From: Rhizobiaceae bacterium
Lineage (GTDB): Bacteria; Pseudomonadota; Alphaproteobacteria; Rhizobiales; Rhizobiaceae
Assembly (NCBI GenBank): GCA_028279875.1
Contig: JANQMU010000062.1
Span: 1-36,823 of the forward strand
Direction of reading: 5' to 3'
Length of the DNA stretch: 36,823 nucleotides
Shown here: in pieces, positions 1-7,727 of the stretch
Layout of the letters: each line of letters opens with the position of its first letter
Position numbering within the stretch: position 1 is the stretch's first letter
Made by a program: the position numbers and the translations under genes
Notes under the pieces: model-generated
What the model was told of the DNA's origin: nothing
Databases searched by the model: none
The model's input: only the letters and a program-made list of their open reading frames with translations

Positions 1-2
1 AA

Positions 3-110
3 CGGTACAACCGGGAGAGCATCGCCGAGAGGCGGGCGCGGGACCGGGCGTTCGGACGCATGGTCAGCACGGCGATGCGGGCCAAGCACGGGCGCCGGGA
101 CAATCGCTGA
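3..110 (+). CDS. C-terminal end of a basic protein, possibly ribosome-associated GTPase RsgA (partial)
   Basis: An open frame enters from the left edge and stops at TGA 108-110, leaving about 35 residues rich in Arg and Lys. The segment ERRARDRAFGRMVSTAMRAK resembles the basic helical tail I associate with some RsgA/YjeQ ribosome-assembly GTPases, where a similar RxxDxAFGKM motif occurs. The GTPase domain and zinc module would lie outside the window, so this is a recollection of a tail motif only. Codon use matches the neighbouring genes. It could be the end of another basic protein. Confidence 0.4.
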   Translation, partial: RYNRESIAERRARDRAFGRMVSTAMRAKHGRRDNR

Positions 111-131
111 GCCTGCGTGTCTCGCAGCGTT

Positions 132-743
132 TCAGCCGGCAAAGTCGCGGCAGGTTTCCGGCGTGATCGGAGTGCGGTACCAGCCGAGGATCGGGTGAAC
201 CTGCCCGTGGCGCGATATCCGGGTGGCGAAACCCCATTCGCCTTCCGGTTCGTGCGCGAAATCGATGGTGTCTCCGTTGCGGATGAAACCGATGATGTCG
301 CTGGCCGGGGTCTTGCCCGCATGAAGGGCGACCGGCGCATTCGTGATGACGCCGATGCAGGTGGCTTCGTACCCGTCGGCCACCGGATGGTCGAGCAGCC
401 GAAGGCGGATGGCGAGTTGGTCCACCGCAAGGTCGGTTCGTTTGGTGTCGACCCGGCAGTCGAAACTCTTTTCGTAATCCCTGATCAGCGCAACCTTCCG
501 TTCCTGTTCGCGGGTCAGGGCCGGTGTCCGCGTGCTGCAGTCGGCATTGTCGAACAGTGCCTTGCCGAGCGGCGATCCAAAGCAGTATCCGGCATCATTG
601 AAAATCGCGTTGCGCGAAAGCCACAGGTCGGGACAAACGTCGATTGCCTGTGCCGGCGCGGCGGCCAGACAGGCGGCCAATGCACAGATCGCGCCCGTGA
701 AATTGTGCCGGCGCGACGCCGTGCCTGTGTCTGAATTCGCCAT
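132..743 (-). CDS. Secreted YARHG/DUF4453-like protein
   Basis: A 203-residue protein with an N-terminal signal peptide: a hydrophobic Ala-rich stretch near residues 16-34 ends at an APAQA cleavage site. It is followed by a Cys-rich segment, CPDLWLSRNAIFNDAGYCF, typical of YARHG/DUF4453-type extracytoplasmic proteins. Further cysteines (DNADC, FDCRV, TCIGV, ETCRD) could form disulfides in the periplasm. The frame is open much further upstream, but ATG 741-743 is preceded by AAGGAG at a proper distance, and the signal peptide follows directly, so the shorter start is taken. It lies on the same strand as, and 32 bases downstream of, the EamA exporter gene. The function of the family is unknown to me. 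Confidence 0.72.
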   Translation of the reverse strand: MANSDTGTASRRHNFTGAICALAACLAAAPAQAIDVCPDLWLSRNAIFNDAGYCFGSPLGKALFDNADCSTRTPALTREQERKVALIRDYEKSFDCRVDTKRTDLAVDQLAIRLRLLDHPVADGYEATCIGVITNAPVALHAGKTPASDIIGFIRNGDTIDFAHEPEGEWGFATRISRHGQVHPILGWYRTPITPETCRDFAG

Positions 744-775
744 TCCAGCTCCTTCCGATGCGTTAAAGACGCAGT

Positions 776-1651
776 TTACGTTTGATCGGCCGGCCTGTGA
801 ACTGCGACGCCGATCATGACGAGGGCGATGCCGAGCAGGTCGCGCGCGCTCGGGATCTGGGCAAGCACGATGGCGGCAATCACGGTGGCCGTCGCCGGCA
901 GCAGTGCCAGAAGGAGTGCGAAACTGGCACGCGGCAGGCGTGACATGGCGAGCTGGTCGCAGATATAGGGGATGACCGATGAGCAAATCCCGACGGCGAC
1001 ACCGGCCAGCACCAGCGTGAACGTCCCAAAGGCGGCGACAGCCTGAAGGAACCCGATCGGCATCAGGATGAAGAAGGCGATTGCCATCGCCGCGCCGAGG
1101 CGCTCGACGCCGCCGCCCGCGCCCGCCTGAGCGGCCCGGTGGCCGAGGATGATATAGACAGCAAACAGCGCCGCGTTGAGCGTCGCCCAGGCAAGGCCGA
1201 GCGGATCGCTCGCCCATTTGACGTCAATCAGGATGAACACGCCGCCGACCGCCAGCAGGAGCGCCAGATAATTGCGCCGCGTGCGAAGCCCGTAGAGCGC
1301 GATGGCGATCGTGCCGACGAACTCCATGGCGGCGACAAGGCTCATCGGCAGCCGGTCCAGCGCCAGGTAGAATGCGGTGTTCATCGCCGCCAGGCAGAGG
1401 CCCAGCCCAACCAGCAGAAGGCGGGTTTTGCCGTCGGCTTCGCGCAGTGTTTTCCAGGGTCTGGTGAATGGCGCGAAAATCAGCGCAGCGGAGGCGATGC
1501 GGAACCAGGATACACCGAGCACACCGATTGCCGGAAACAGCAGGACGGCGAATGACGGACCGAGATAATGGAAGACGGCGCTGACGGCGAACCAGGCTTG
1601 CGGCGGAACCGAATGCGCCGCCCTGTTCAATCGCCCTGTGCCCGATGCCAT
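776..1651 (-). CDS. EamA/DMT-family inner-membrane exporter (RhtA-like)
   Basis: This 291-residue protein is almost entirely hydrophobic, with about ten predicted membrane helices in two EamA halves, the usual length and shape of drug/metabolite transporter family exporters. Its nearest type in my reading is RhtA, which exports threonine and homoserine; the true substrate is not visible. GGAGGA sits 8 bases before the ATG. It is divergent from an Lrp/AsnC regulator, and such regulators commonly control amino-acid exporters beside them, which supports an amino-acid efflux role. The shared promoter region holds two inverted repeats (see 1679-1727). Confidence 0.82.
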   Translation of the reverse strand: MASGTGRLNRAAHSVPPQAWFAVSAVFHYLGPSFAVLLFPAIGVLGVSWFRIASAALIFAPFTRPWKTLREADGKTRLLLVGLGLCLAAMNTAFYLALDRLPMSLVAAMEFVGTIAIALYGLRTRRNYLALLLAVGGVFILIDVKWASDPLGLAWATLNAALFAVYIILGHRAAQAGAGGGVERLGAAMAIAFFILMPIGFLQAVAAFGTFTLVLAGVAVGICSSVIPYICDQLAMSRLPRASFALLLALLPATATVIAAIVLAQIPSARDLLGIALVMIGVAVHRPADQT

Positions 1652-1678
1652 GGACCGCTTCCTCCGGTTGTGGCATCA

Positions 1679-1727
1679 GTATGTAAGTTGACATACGTTT
1701 TTTATATGGATGTAATGGGACTACATC
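1679..1727. promoter_or_regulatory. Divergent promoter region with two inverted repeats (Lrp/AsnC operator candidate)
   Basis: Two inverted repeats lie 12 bases apart. GTATGT-N6-ACATAC is at 1679-1696 and GATGTA-N7-TACATC at 1709-1727. Both carry the half-site core ATGT/ACAT. They sit between the exporter and its divergent regulator and overlap the regulator's -35 and -10 boxes, the arrangement expected for autoregulation plus control of the exporter. A weaker minus-strand promoter for the exporter may exist in the same interval. Confidence 0.6.
1688..1716 (+). promoter_or_regulatory. Sigma-70-type promoter of the Lrp/AsnC gene
   Basis: A consensus TTGACA -35 box (1688-1693) is separated by exactly 17 bases from TGTAAT (1711-1716), five of six bases matching the -10 consensus. 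Transcription would begin about 30 bases before the start codon of the regulator at 1760. Confidence 0.65.
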
Positions 1728-1759
1728 GCCAATATTCCTTAATATCGCTGGGAAAATAA

Positions 1760-2233
1760 ATGAAACGCCTTCGATATGAAAATAGCTCCATTGATACGGT
1801 CGACCGGAAGCTTCTCAATGCGCTGATCGAGAATGCGCGTATCAGCAATGCCGAACTGGCGCGGCTGGTCGGTCTTTCCGCGCCGAGCGTGTCCGAGCGG
1901 ATCAAGCGGCTGGAGGAGGCGGGAATCATTGAGGGATATGCCGCCACCATCAATCCGGAGGCGCTCGGCCTGCCCATCTCCGCCTGGCTGCGGATCCGGC
2001 CGGTCCCCGGCGCGCTGCAGATCGTTGCCGATATTCTGCGGACGCTGCCGGAGATCGTCGAATGCGACCGCATCACCGGAGAGGATTGCTTCATCGCGCG
2101 GGCGCATGTGCCGTCGGTCAGGGATCTGGAAGCCCTGATCGACGCAATCATTCCCCATGCCATGACGAATACCTCGATCATCCAGTCCTCGCCGGTGGCA
2201 CGACGTGTGCCGCCAATATTGCGGCAGGCTTAA
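1760..2233 (+). CDS. Lrp/AsnC-family transcriptional regulator
   Basis: 157 residues, the normal length. An N-terminal winged helix-turn-helix covers roughly residues 10-60 (LDxKLLNAL-type start, then GLSAPSVSERIKRLEEAGII). A C-terminal RAM/AsnC ligand-binding domain follows, in which EIVECDRITGEDCFIARAHV is the characteristic core. Proteins of this family sense amino acids and bind DNA as dimers or octamers. The gene is divergent from an EamA exporter, so export of an amino acid under its control is the simplest reading. The ribosome-binding site is weak (GGGAAAAT). The next gene, the SDR, converges on it with a gap of only nine bases. Confidence 0.9.
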   Translation: MKRLRYENSSIDTVDRKLLNALIENARISNAELARLVGLSAPSVSERIKRLEEAGIIEGYAATINPEALGLPISAWLRIRPVPGALQIVADILRTLPEIVECDRITGEDCFIARAHVPSVRDLEALIDAIIPHAMTNTSIIQSSPVARRVPPILRQA

Positions 2234-2242
2234 CGGCTGCTT

Positions 2243-3007
2243 TCATGTCCGGTTGATCGAAATCCCGCCATCGGCTGCGATCGCGGCACCGGTGGTGAAA
2301 CTGGAGGCATCGGACGCCAGATACAGCGCCGTGTGGGCAATCTCCTCCGGTCGGGCAATCCGTTTGAGCGCGTGAAGGCCCTCGACGAAAGCCAGTGCTT
2401 CCGGCGTGTTCGCGGCTTCCTGGCCCATCGGCGTGTTAGTGCCGCCGGCCAGGATCGCATTGGCACGAATGCCCGAGGCGCCGAATTCGGCCGCCAGCAC
2501 CTGCGTCATGCCGATGAGTCCGGCCTTGCTGGCCGCATAGGCCGTCATGCCCGGCATTCCGGCCGCGTGGCCGACAAAGGTGGATGTGAAGATCAGCGAG
2601 CCGCCGCCGCGTTCGATCATTGCTGGCACCTGGTATTTGGCGCCGAGAAACCCGCTGGTCAGATTCGTCGTGAGTGTTTTGTTCCAGCCATCCAGTGTGA
2701 GATCGCCCACGGGGCCCATCTCACCGAGCGTGCCGGCATTGTTGAAGGCGATGTCCAATCCGCCATATTCACGCACGGCGCATCTGACCAGCGCTTCCGC
2801 ATAGGCTTCATCGCCGACATCTCCGGCCAGGGCAATCGCCTTGCCGCCAGCCGCGTTGATTTCGAAAACCAGGTCTTCGAGCTGTTTCCGGCGCCGGGCC
2901 GCGACCACCAGATTTGCACCCTCGCGGGAAAAAAGCAGGGCCGAGGCGCGTCCAATGCCCGAACTGGCGCCGGTGATAATCGCTGTCTTTCCGTTGAGCA
3001 TTCCCAT
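2243..3007 (-). CDS. SDR-family NAD(P)-dependent oxidoreductase
   Basis: A 254-residue classical short-chain dehydrogenase. The cofactor motif TGASSGIG is at residues 12-19, NNAG at 89-92, and the catalytic residues N115, S142, Y157 and K161 (YAASK) are all present. A C-terminal DGG segment is typical of the family. The frame stays open 20 codons upstream, but ATG 3005-3007 is preceded by CAGGA and begins the usual MxxLxGKTAIITG, so it is preferred. The substrate cannot be read from sequence; 3-oxoacyl or secondary alcohol reductases are the usual annotations. It is divergent from the GntR-headed operon and could share its operator region. Confidence 0.88.
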   Translation of the reverse strand: MGMLNGKTAIITGASSGIGRASALLFSREGANLVVAARRRKQLEDLVFEINAAGGKAIALAGDVGDEAYAEALVRCAVREYGGLDIAFNNAGTLGEMGPVGDLTLDGWNKTLTTNLTSGFLGAKYQVPAMIERGGGSLIFTSTFVGHAAGMPGMTAYAASKAGLIGMTQVLAAEFGASGIRANAILAGGTNTPMGQEAANTPEALAFVEGLHALKRIARPEEIAHTALYLASDASSFTTGAAIAADGGISINRT

Positions 3008-3132
3008 GACTGAATCCTGTCCGTTAGTGTTGCAAAGCGTGCGTGGGGCAGGTCCATAGCGGCGCATCCGCTGCCCGGCGTCCCGTTTCTTGCCGCAGAA
3101 TCCACTCCGGAGATGCCGAGCACGGGATCGAG

Positions 3133-3156
3133 GTCAACTTGACTAGTCAACTAGTC
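3133..3156. promoter_or_regulatory. Overlapping palindromes, probable GntR operator
   Basis: Three interlocked inverted repeats lie 17-40 bases before the GntR start codon: GTCAA-C-TTGAC (3133-3143), the perfect 12-mer TTGACTAGTCAA (3139-3150), and GACTAGT-CA-ACTAGTC (3141-3156). The element ACTAGTC also repeats directly with an 8-base period. A -10-like TATATT follows at 3158-3163, so a bound repressor would cover the promoter. It is placed between divergent genes, which fits an autoregulated GntR/HutC-type regulator. Confidence 0.6.
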
Positions 3157-3173
3157 ATATATTAGGGTGACGC

Positions 3174-4004
3174 ATGGCCCGAGTTGCGAACATGCCGCGC
3201 TATCTGTCGCTGAGCGAGGACATCCAGTCGCGCATCGACGCCGGCGAATACCGCTCCGGCGACCGGCTGCCGAGCGAATCGGAGCTTTGCCGCGCACATG
3301 GCGTCAGCCGCGGCACCGTGGTGCGGGCCATCGAACAACTGGTCGCCGAGGGTGTTGCCATCCGCCGGCAGGGATCGGGAACCTTCGTTGCCCGGCCATC
3401 CATGCACCGCCGATCGGGGCGGCTCCTGAGCTTCAGCCAGACGGCCCATTCCGAGGGGCGCGATGCGACACAGCGGATCATACAGATCGCGCCGGCCGGC
3501 GATGCGCTGGCCCGCGAGTTCCATTGCGACCTGCCGGCGGTTTCCCTCGTCCGGCTGCGGCTGATCGACGACGTGCCCTGCGCCTATCACCATTCGCTGA
3601 TCCCCGACCGGGTCGTCCGGACCGTTCCGGCCCTGCAGGGCGGCGAGGGGCTGCAAGATCCGCATTTTTCACTCTATGACGCGTTTGAAAAGGCCGGATG
3701 CGGCGTGGTCAGCGCGGATGAGCGGGTGACGGCCAGGCTGGCCAGCGAAGAGGAAGCCCGGCTGCTTGATATCGCCACGCCGGCGGCGGTCATTGTCGTG
3801 TTCCGCCGCAGCTTCGATGCGACCGGTGCGCTCGTTGAGGCGGTCGAGGCTGTCCATCACAGCGAATTCTACACCTATGACATGAACCTCGTGCGCAGCG
3901 TGCCACGCGACGGCGGCGATCTACTGCGCCGGGTTCACAGTTTTGAAGCGGCAGAACGACAGACCGGAAGTTCATCCGGCCAAAATGGGAAGAAAGGGAA
4001 CTGA
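3174..4004 (+). CDS. GntR-family regulator with UTRA ligand-binding domain (HutC type)
   Basis: 276 residues. An N-terminal winged helix spans about residues 8-75, with the diagnostic sequences GDRLPSESELCRAHGVSRGT and RRQGSGTFV. A UTRA domain, which binds small ligands, fills residues 95-250. AGGGTGA precedes the ATG. The gene is first in the operon: its TGA (4002-4004) is one base from the ATG of the binding-protein gene. Regulators in this position usually repress their own operon until a pathway metabolite binds. The ligand here is probably a nucleoside or sugar phosphate made by the encoded enzymes, which is inferred from context only. Confidence 0.9.
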   Translation: MARVANMPRYLSLSEDIQSRIDAGEYRSGDRLPSESELCRAHGVSRGTVVRAIEQLVAEGVAIRRQGSGTFVARPSMHRRSGRLLSFSQTAHSEGRDATQRIIQIAPAGDALAREFHCDLPAVSLVRLRLIDDVPCAYHHSLIPDRVVRTVPALQGGEGLQDPHFSLYDAFEKAGCGVVSADERVTARLASEEEARLLDIATPAAVIVVFRRSFDATGALVEAVEAVHHSEFYTYDMNLVRSVPRDGGDLLRRVHSFEAAERQTGSSSGQNGKKGN

Positions 4005-4005
4005 C

Positions 4006-5040
4006 ATGAAACTCAGACAGATGATGATTGGCGGTGTGGCCGCCATACTGACCGGCGTCTCCTCGATGGCCGTGGCGGCGGATGTTGCGCCCGCCGCATT
4101 GATCATCGCGCAAGGCGGTCTCGGCGACGGCTCCTGGAACGATACGGCCAATGCCGGCTTTCAGGCCGGCCTCGAGAAGACCGGCATCAAGGGCCGTCCG
4201 GTGGAATCCAAGGACGTCGCCTCGCAGGGCGAGGAGATCATGCGCCGGGCCGCCGATGGCGGCTTCGGCCTGGTGATCAGCCTGGAATGGATCCATGGCG
4301 AACCGATGGAAAAACTGGCGCCGGACTACAAGGACACCGACTGGGTCATCATGAACCAGACCCGCAAGGGCGACAATGTGGCCTCGGTCGTGTTCGCCGA
4401 GCATGAGGGGTCGTTCCTGGCCGGCGCGCTGGCGGCGATGGTGACCACCGATACCTCGATCAAGGGCATCAATGGTGATGCGGTGATCGGCGTTATCGGC
4501 GGCGTCAAGGCGCCTGGCATCGACAAGTTCATCGTTGGCTTCATCCAGGGCGCCGAGGCGATCAATCCGGATGTGAAGGTGCTGGTCGCCTATTCGGACT
4601 CGTTCGGCGACCCGGCCAAGGGCCAGCAGATGGCCAAGGCGATGTTCGACGACGGCGCCGACATTGTCTATCAGGTCGCCGGCGGAACCGGTATCGGCAT
4701 TATCGAAGCGGCGAAGGCCGAAGGCCGTTATGCCATCGGCGTCGATACCGACCAGGACGGCATGGCGCCCGGCAATGTGCTGACCAGCATGATCAAGCGT
4801 GTCGATGTCGCGGTCGAGGATATCATCGTCAACTACGCCGACGGCAAGTTCCCGGGCGGCGAGGTGATGGATTTCGGACTGGCGCAGAACGGCGTCGCCC
4901 TGTCCGACATGAAGCATACGAAGGACATGATTCCCGCCGCCTATCTGGAAAAGGTCGATGCGCTCAAGGCCGATATCATCGCCGGCAACATCGATGTCTG
5001 GGATGTGTCGACCCAGGGCTATCCGGATTTCTTCCAATAG
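4006..5040 (+). CDS. BMP-family (PnrA/NupN-like) periplasmic binding protein
   Basis: 344 residues. The signal peptide is MKLRQ plus a hydrophobic core, cleaved near residues 24-25 (MAVAA-DVAP). The mature part is a BMP lipoprotein-family fold, with GGLGDGSWNDTANAGFQAGL near the start and the conserved VIGVIGGVKAPGIDKFIVGF and YQVAGGTGIGIIEAAK in the body. No lipobox cysteine is visible, so it should be a soluble periplasmic protein. Members of this family bind purine or other nucleosides and feed an ABC importer. AAAGGGAA precedes ATG 4006. It is translated directly after the GntR gene and followed by a strong hairpin, consistent with higher expression than the downstream membrane genes. Confidence 0.93.
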   Translation: MKLRQMMIGGVAAILTGVSSMAVAADVAPAALIIAQGGLGDGSWNDTANAGFQAGLEKTGIKGRPVESKDVASQGEEIMRRAADGGFGLVISLEWIHGEPMEKLAPDYKDTDWVIMNQTRKGDNVASVVFAEHEGSFLAGALAAMVTTDTSIKGINGDAVIGVIGGVKAPGIDKFIVGFIQGAEAINPDVKVLVAYSDSFGDPAKGQQMAKAMFDDGADIVYQVAGGTGIGIIEAAKAEGRYAIGVDTDQDGMAPGNVLTSMIKRVDVAVEDIIVNYADGKFPGGEVMDFGLAQNGVALSDMKHTKDMIPAAYLEKVDALKADIIAGNIDVWDVSTQGYPDFFQ

Positions 5041-5055
5041 GCCGGACCGGTCAGA

Positions 5056-5085
5056 CCGGCGGGGCAATGGGTGTTGCCCTGCCGG
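5056..5085 (+). promoter_or_regulatory. Intercistronic 12-bp stem-loop after the binding-protein gene
   Basis: Bases 5056-5067 pair with 5074-5085 over 12 positions (one G-T pair) around the six-base loop TGGGTG. No T-run follows, so it is not a standard terminator. Hairpins between binding-protein and transporter genes commonly protect the upstream message from 3' exonucleases or partly attenuate readthrough, which would give the excess of binding protein such importers need. Confidence 0.6.
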
Positions 5086-5104
5086 ACAGGTGTGAATCGG
5101 CGAA

Positions 5105-6670
5105 ATGCAGGATGTCACGATACGCCTCGGCGCACACGGTCTTTGCAAGGCCTATGGCGCTGTCGAAGCCAACCGCGACGTCACGCTGGACGTGGCGCCG
5201 GGGGAGATCCACGCCATCGTCGGGGAAAACGGCGCTGGCAAGTCGACCCTCATGCGCTGCCTGCAGGGGATCGAACGGCCGGACAGCGGCACCATCCTTG
5301 TCGATGACAAAGAGGTGGCGTTCAGCCAGCCGCAACAGGCGCTCGCTCTTGGCATCGGCATGGTGCATCAGGAGTTCATGCTGGCGCCTGATCTGACACT
5401 GCTTGAAAATCTCGTGCTCGGCGATGAGCCGGAGCGGGTCTCGCTGGGGGCACTTTCGCGGATCGACTGGGGGGTCGCGCGAAACTCCGGCGAGACCCTG
5501 GCGGCCCAGGCTGGAGTGCGGATCGACTGGGACAGGCGCGCGGGCAGCGCGCCGGTGCATGTCCAGCAATTCGTCGAAATCCTGCGGCTGCTGCGGCGCG
5601 GCACCCGCATTCTGATCCTCGACGAACCGACTGCTGTGCTGGCGCCGCAGCAGGTCGATGACCTGTTCGCCCTGCTGCGGCGACTGCGTGACGGCGGCAC
5701 GACCATCCTGTTCATTAGCCACAAGCTGCGCGAGGTGATGGCACTGGCCGACCGGGTCACCGTGTTGCGGCGCGGCGAGGTGACCTATCGGGCGGCGCTT
5801 GACGAGACGGATGCCGAAACCATTGCCTCGCATATTGTCGGCGGCGATCACGCGAACATCGCACCGGTCCAACCGACGGCCGGGCGGCCGGAGGCGGGCG
5901 CTGCGGTTCTCAGCGTCACCGGATTGTCGGTGCCGTCGGTCGACAAATCCCACGCGCTGCACGACATCGATCTGTCCGTCCGGGAAAACGAGATCGTCGG
6001 CATCGCCGGTGTTGCCGGCAACGGGCAGGACGAGTTGGTGGAATGTCTTGTCGGGCTACGCTTGCCGGAAGCCGGCCGGGTGATGCTCCGCGATCGGGAG
6101 ATCACCATCGCCGACAACGCGCAACGGCGGGCGCTCGGTGTCGCCTATATCAGCGCCGACCGGCGAAACGAGGGCCTGGCCGTTGCCGCTTCGGTCGAAG
6201 CCAATGTCATTGCCGGCAGCCAGCGCAGCCCGGCGTTGCGGCGCGGCGCGTTTCTCAATGCACGGCTGATGCGTGCCCTGGCGCAAAAGCGGCTGGGCGC
6301 GCTCAATGTGCAATATGGATCGCTGGACGCGCCGGCGGCGAGCCTTTCAGGCGGCAATCAGCAGCGCCTGGTCTTTGCCCGCGAAACCGATGGCGATCCG
6401 TCCTTCATGATGGCCGCCCAGCCGACCCGCGGCGTCGACATCAAGGGTATCGAGGCGATCCACCGGATCCTGTTCGATTTTCGCGACCGCGGCGGGGCGG
6501 TGCTGCTGGTCTCGGAGGAAATGGACGAATTGCTGGCGCTGTCGGACCGTATCCTGGTGATGTCCGGCGGGCGCATCGTCGGAGAGGTGGCGGGCGACGA
6601 GGCCGATCCGCAGACCATCGGGCGGATGATGGTGCTGCAGGATCATGCCGCGGAGCCGGCCCATGGCTGA
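5105..6670 (+). CDS. Double-domain ABC importer ATPase (nucleoside/sugar type)
   Basis: 521 residues with two nucleotide-binding domains, the RbsA/NupA architecture. In domain 1, Walker A is GENGAGKST (40-48) and Walker B is ILILDEPT (169-176), but the signature position reads SAPVHVQQ (148-155) where LSxGxxQ or LPVGxQQ is expected. In domain 2, Walker A is degenerate (GVAGNGQDE, 302-310), the signature LSGGNQQ is intact (414-420), and Walker B ends in AAQPTRG. Only one of the two composite ATP sites therefore looks catalytic. No good ribosome-binding site is seen before ATG 5105. Its end overlaps the first permease gene by 8 bases. Confidence 0.93.
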   Translation: MQDVTIRLGAHGLCKAYGAVEANRDVTLDVAPGEIHAIVGENGAGKSTLMRCLQGIERPDSGTILVDDKEVAFSQPQQALALGIGMVHQEFMLAPDLTLLENLVLGDEPERVSLGALSRIDWGVARNSGETLAAQAGVRIDWDRRAGSAPVHVQQFVEILRLLRRGTRILILDEPTAVLAPQQVDDLFALLRRLRDGGTTILFISHKLREVMALADRVTVLRRGEVTYRAALDETDAETIASHIVGGDHANIAPVQPTAGRPEAGAAVLSVTGLSVPSVDKSHALHDIDLSVRENEIVGIAGVAGNGQDELVECLVGLRLPEAGRVMLRDREITIADNAQRRALGVAYISADRRNEGLAVAASVEANVIAGSQRSPALRRGAFLNARLMRALAQKRLGALNVQYGSLDAPAASLSGGNQQRLVFARETDGDPSFMMAAQPTRGVDIKGIEAIHRILFDFRDRGGAVLLVSEEMDELLALSDRILVMSGGRIVGEVAGDEADPQTIGRMMVLQDHAAEPAHG

Positions 6671-7727
6671 AGTGGCGGCCATGCGCGGCGGTTTTTTCAC
6701 CGGTTTGGCCGAACGGGGCTTTGCGCTCGTCTTTCCGTTCATCGCGGCCATCGCGGTCAGCGGGCTGGCGCTTCTGGCCATCGGCGAGAATCCCGTCGAC
6801 GTCTTTGCCCTGATGGCCGCCGAGGCATTCGGCTCGCAGCGCCGTATCGCGGCGACCCTGTCGGCGGCGACGCCGCTGCTGTTCACCGGCGTTGCGACAG
6901 CGATCTGTTTTCGCTCCGGCGTCTTCAATGTCGGCGTCGAGGGCGCCTTCGTGCTGGCCGGGCTGGCGGCGGCCTTTATCGGGTTCACCCTGCCGGCGGT
7001 CTTCGGCTTCACGCTGATTCCGCTGGCCTTCGCCTTCGCCGCGTTGGTAGCTGCGGCGTGGCTCTATGTGCCGGGATACCTGCTGGCCCGCTACGAAGTC
7101 GACGAGGTGGTTTCCACCTTGATGCTCAACTTCGTGGCCATCGGCATTGCCGGTTACCTCGTCAACGGGCCGCTGTTGTCGGAGCTTTCCGGCAACAATG
7201 TCACGCCGCTAGTGCATGAGGCGGCGCAATTGCCGCGCCTTCTGCCGCCTTCGACGCTGCATGCCGGTTTCTTTGTCGGCCTGGTCATGGTGATTGCCTA
7301 TGGCGTGTGGACGCGGCGCACTGCCAGCGGCTTCGAGGGTGCGCTGGTCGGGCTCAATCAGCGGTTTTCGCGGGCGATCGGCATTTCCGTGCCGGGGGCG
7401 ATCATCCTCGCCATGGTGCTGTCCGGCATCGTTTCCGGTTTCGGCGGCGCGTCGCATGCGCTCGGGCAATTGCACCGGTTCGTCGAGGGATTTTCGCCCG
7501 GATACGGGTTTACCGGCATGGCCGTCGCATTGCTCGGTCGCAATACGGCACTCGGCATACTCCTGAGCGCCGTGCTATTCGGCGCGCTGGCGTCGGCCGG
7601 CACTACGGTGCAGTTCTTCTCCGACATTCCGCTGGATCTCGTCAACATCGTCGAGGGCACGGTGATGATCTTCGCGGTGGTTGAGATCGGCCGCCTTGCC
7701 TGGCGCAGACGGAGGCGGGCCGCATGA
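6663..7727 (+). CDS. ABC importer permease, BPD_transp_2 family (subunit 1)
   Basis: 354 residues with eight to ten hydrophobic helices. The motif FRSGVFNVGVEGAFVLAGL (after an N-terminal domain) and the segment YEVDEVVSTLMLNF are hallmarks of the larger permease of BMP-type nucleoside importers (NupP-like). An in-frame ATG exists 18 bases earlier; 6663 is preferred because GCGGAG lies at a suitable distance and the overlap with the ATPase is then only 8 bases. The stop overlaps the next gene's start as ATGA. Confidence 0.92.
   Translation: MAEVAAMRGGFFTGLAERGFALVFPFIAAIAVSGLALLAIGENPVDVFALMAAEAFGSQRRIAATLSAATPLLFTGVATAICFRSGVFNVGVEGAFVLAGLAAAFIGFTLPAVFGFTLIPLAFAFAALVAAAWLYVPGYLLARYEVDEVVSTLMLNFVAIGIAGYLVNGPLLSELSGNNVTPLVHEAAQLPRLLPPSTLHAGFFVGLVMVIAYGVWTRRTASGFEGALVGLNQRFSRAIGISVPGAIILAMVLSGIVSGFGGASHALGQLHRFVEGFSPGYGFTGMAVALLGRNTALGILLSAVLFGALASAGTTVQFFSDIPLDLVNIVEGTVMIFAVVEIGRLAWRRRRRAA

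Noticed and set aside
744..775. Small hairpin GCGT-N5-ACGC as a possible terminator
   Set aside because: The stem is only four pairs and is not followed by a T-run.
132..1217. A long version (361 residues) of the secreted protein at the left
   Set aside because: The extra N-terminal half is antisense-free but overlaps the exporter gene on the same strand in another frame, and the internal ATG at 743 has a good ribosome-binding site followed by a signal peptide.
3790..5148. A 452-residue minus-strand frame over the GntR and BMP genes
   Set aside because: Antisense to two well-recognised genes and without any motif.
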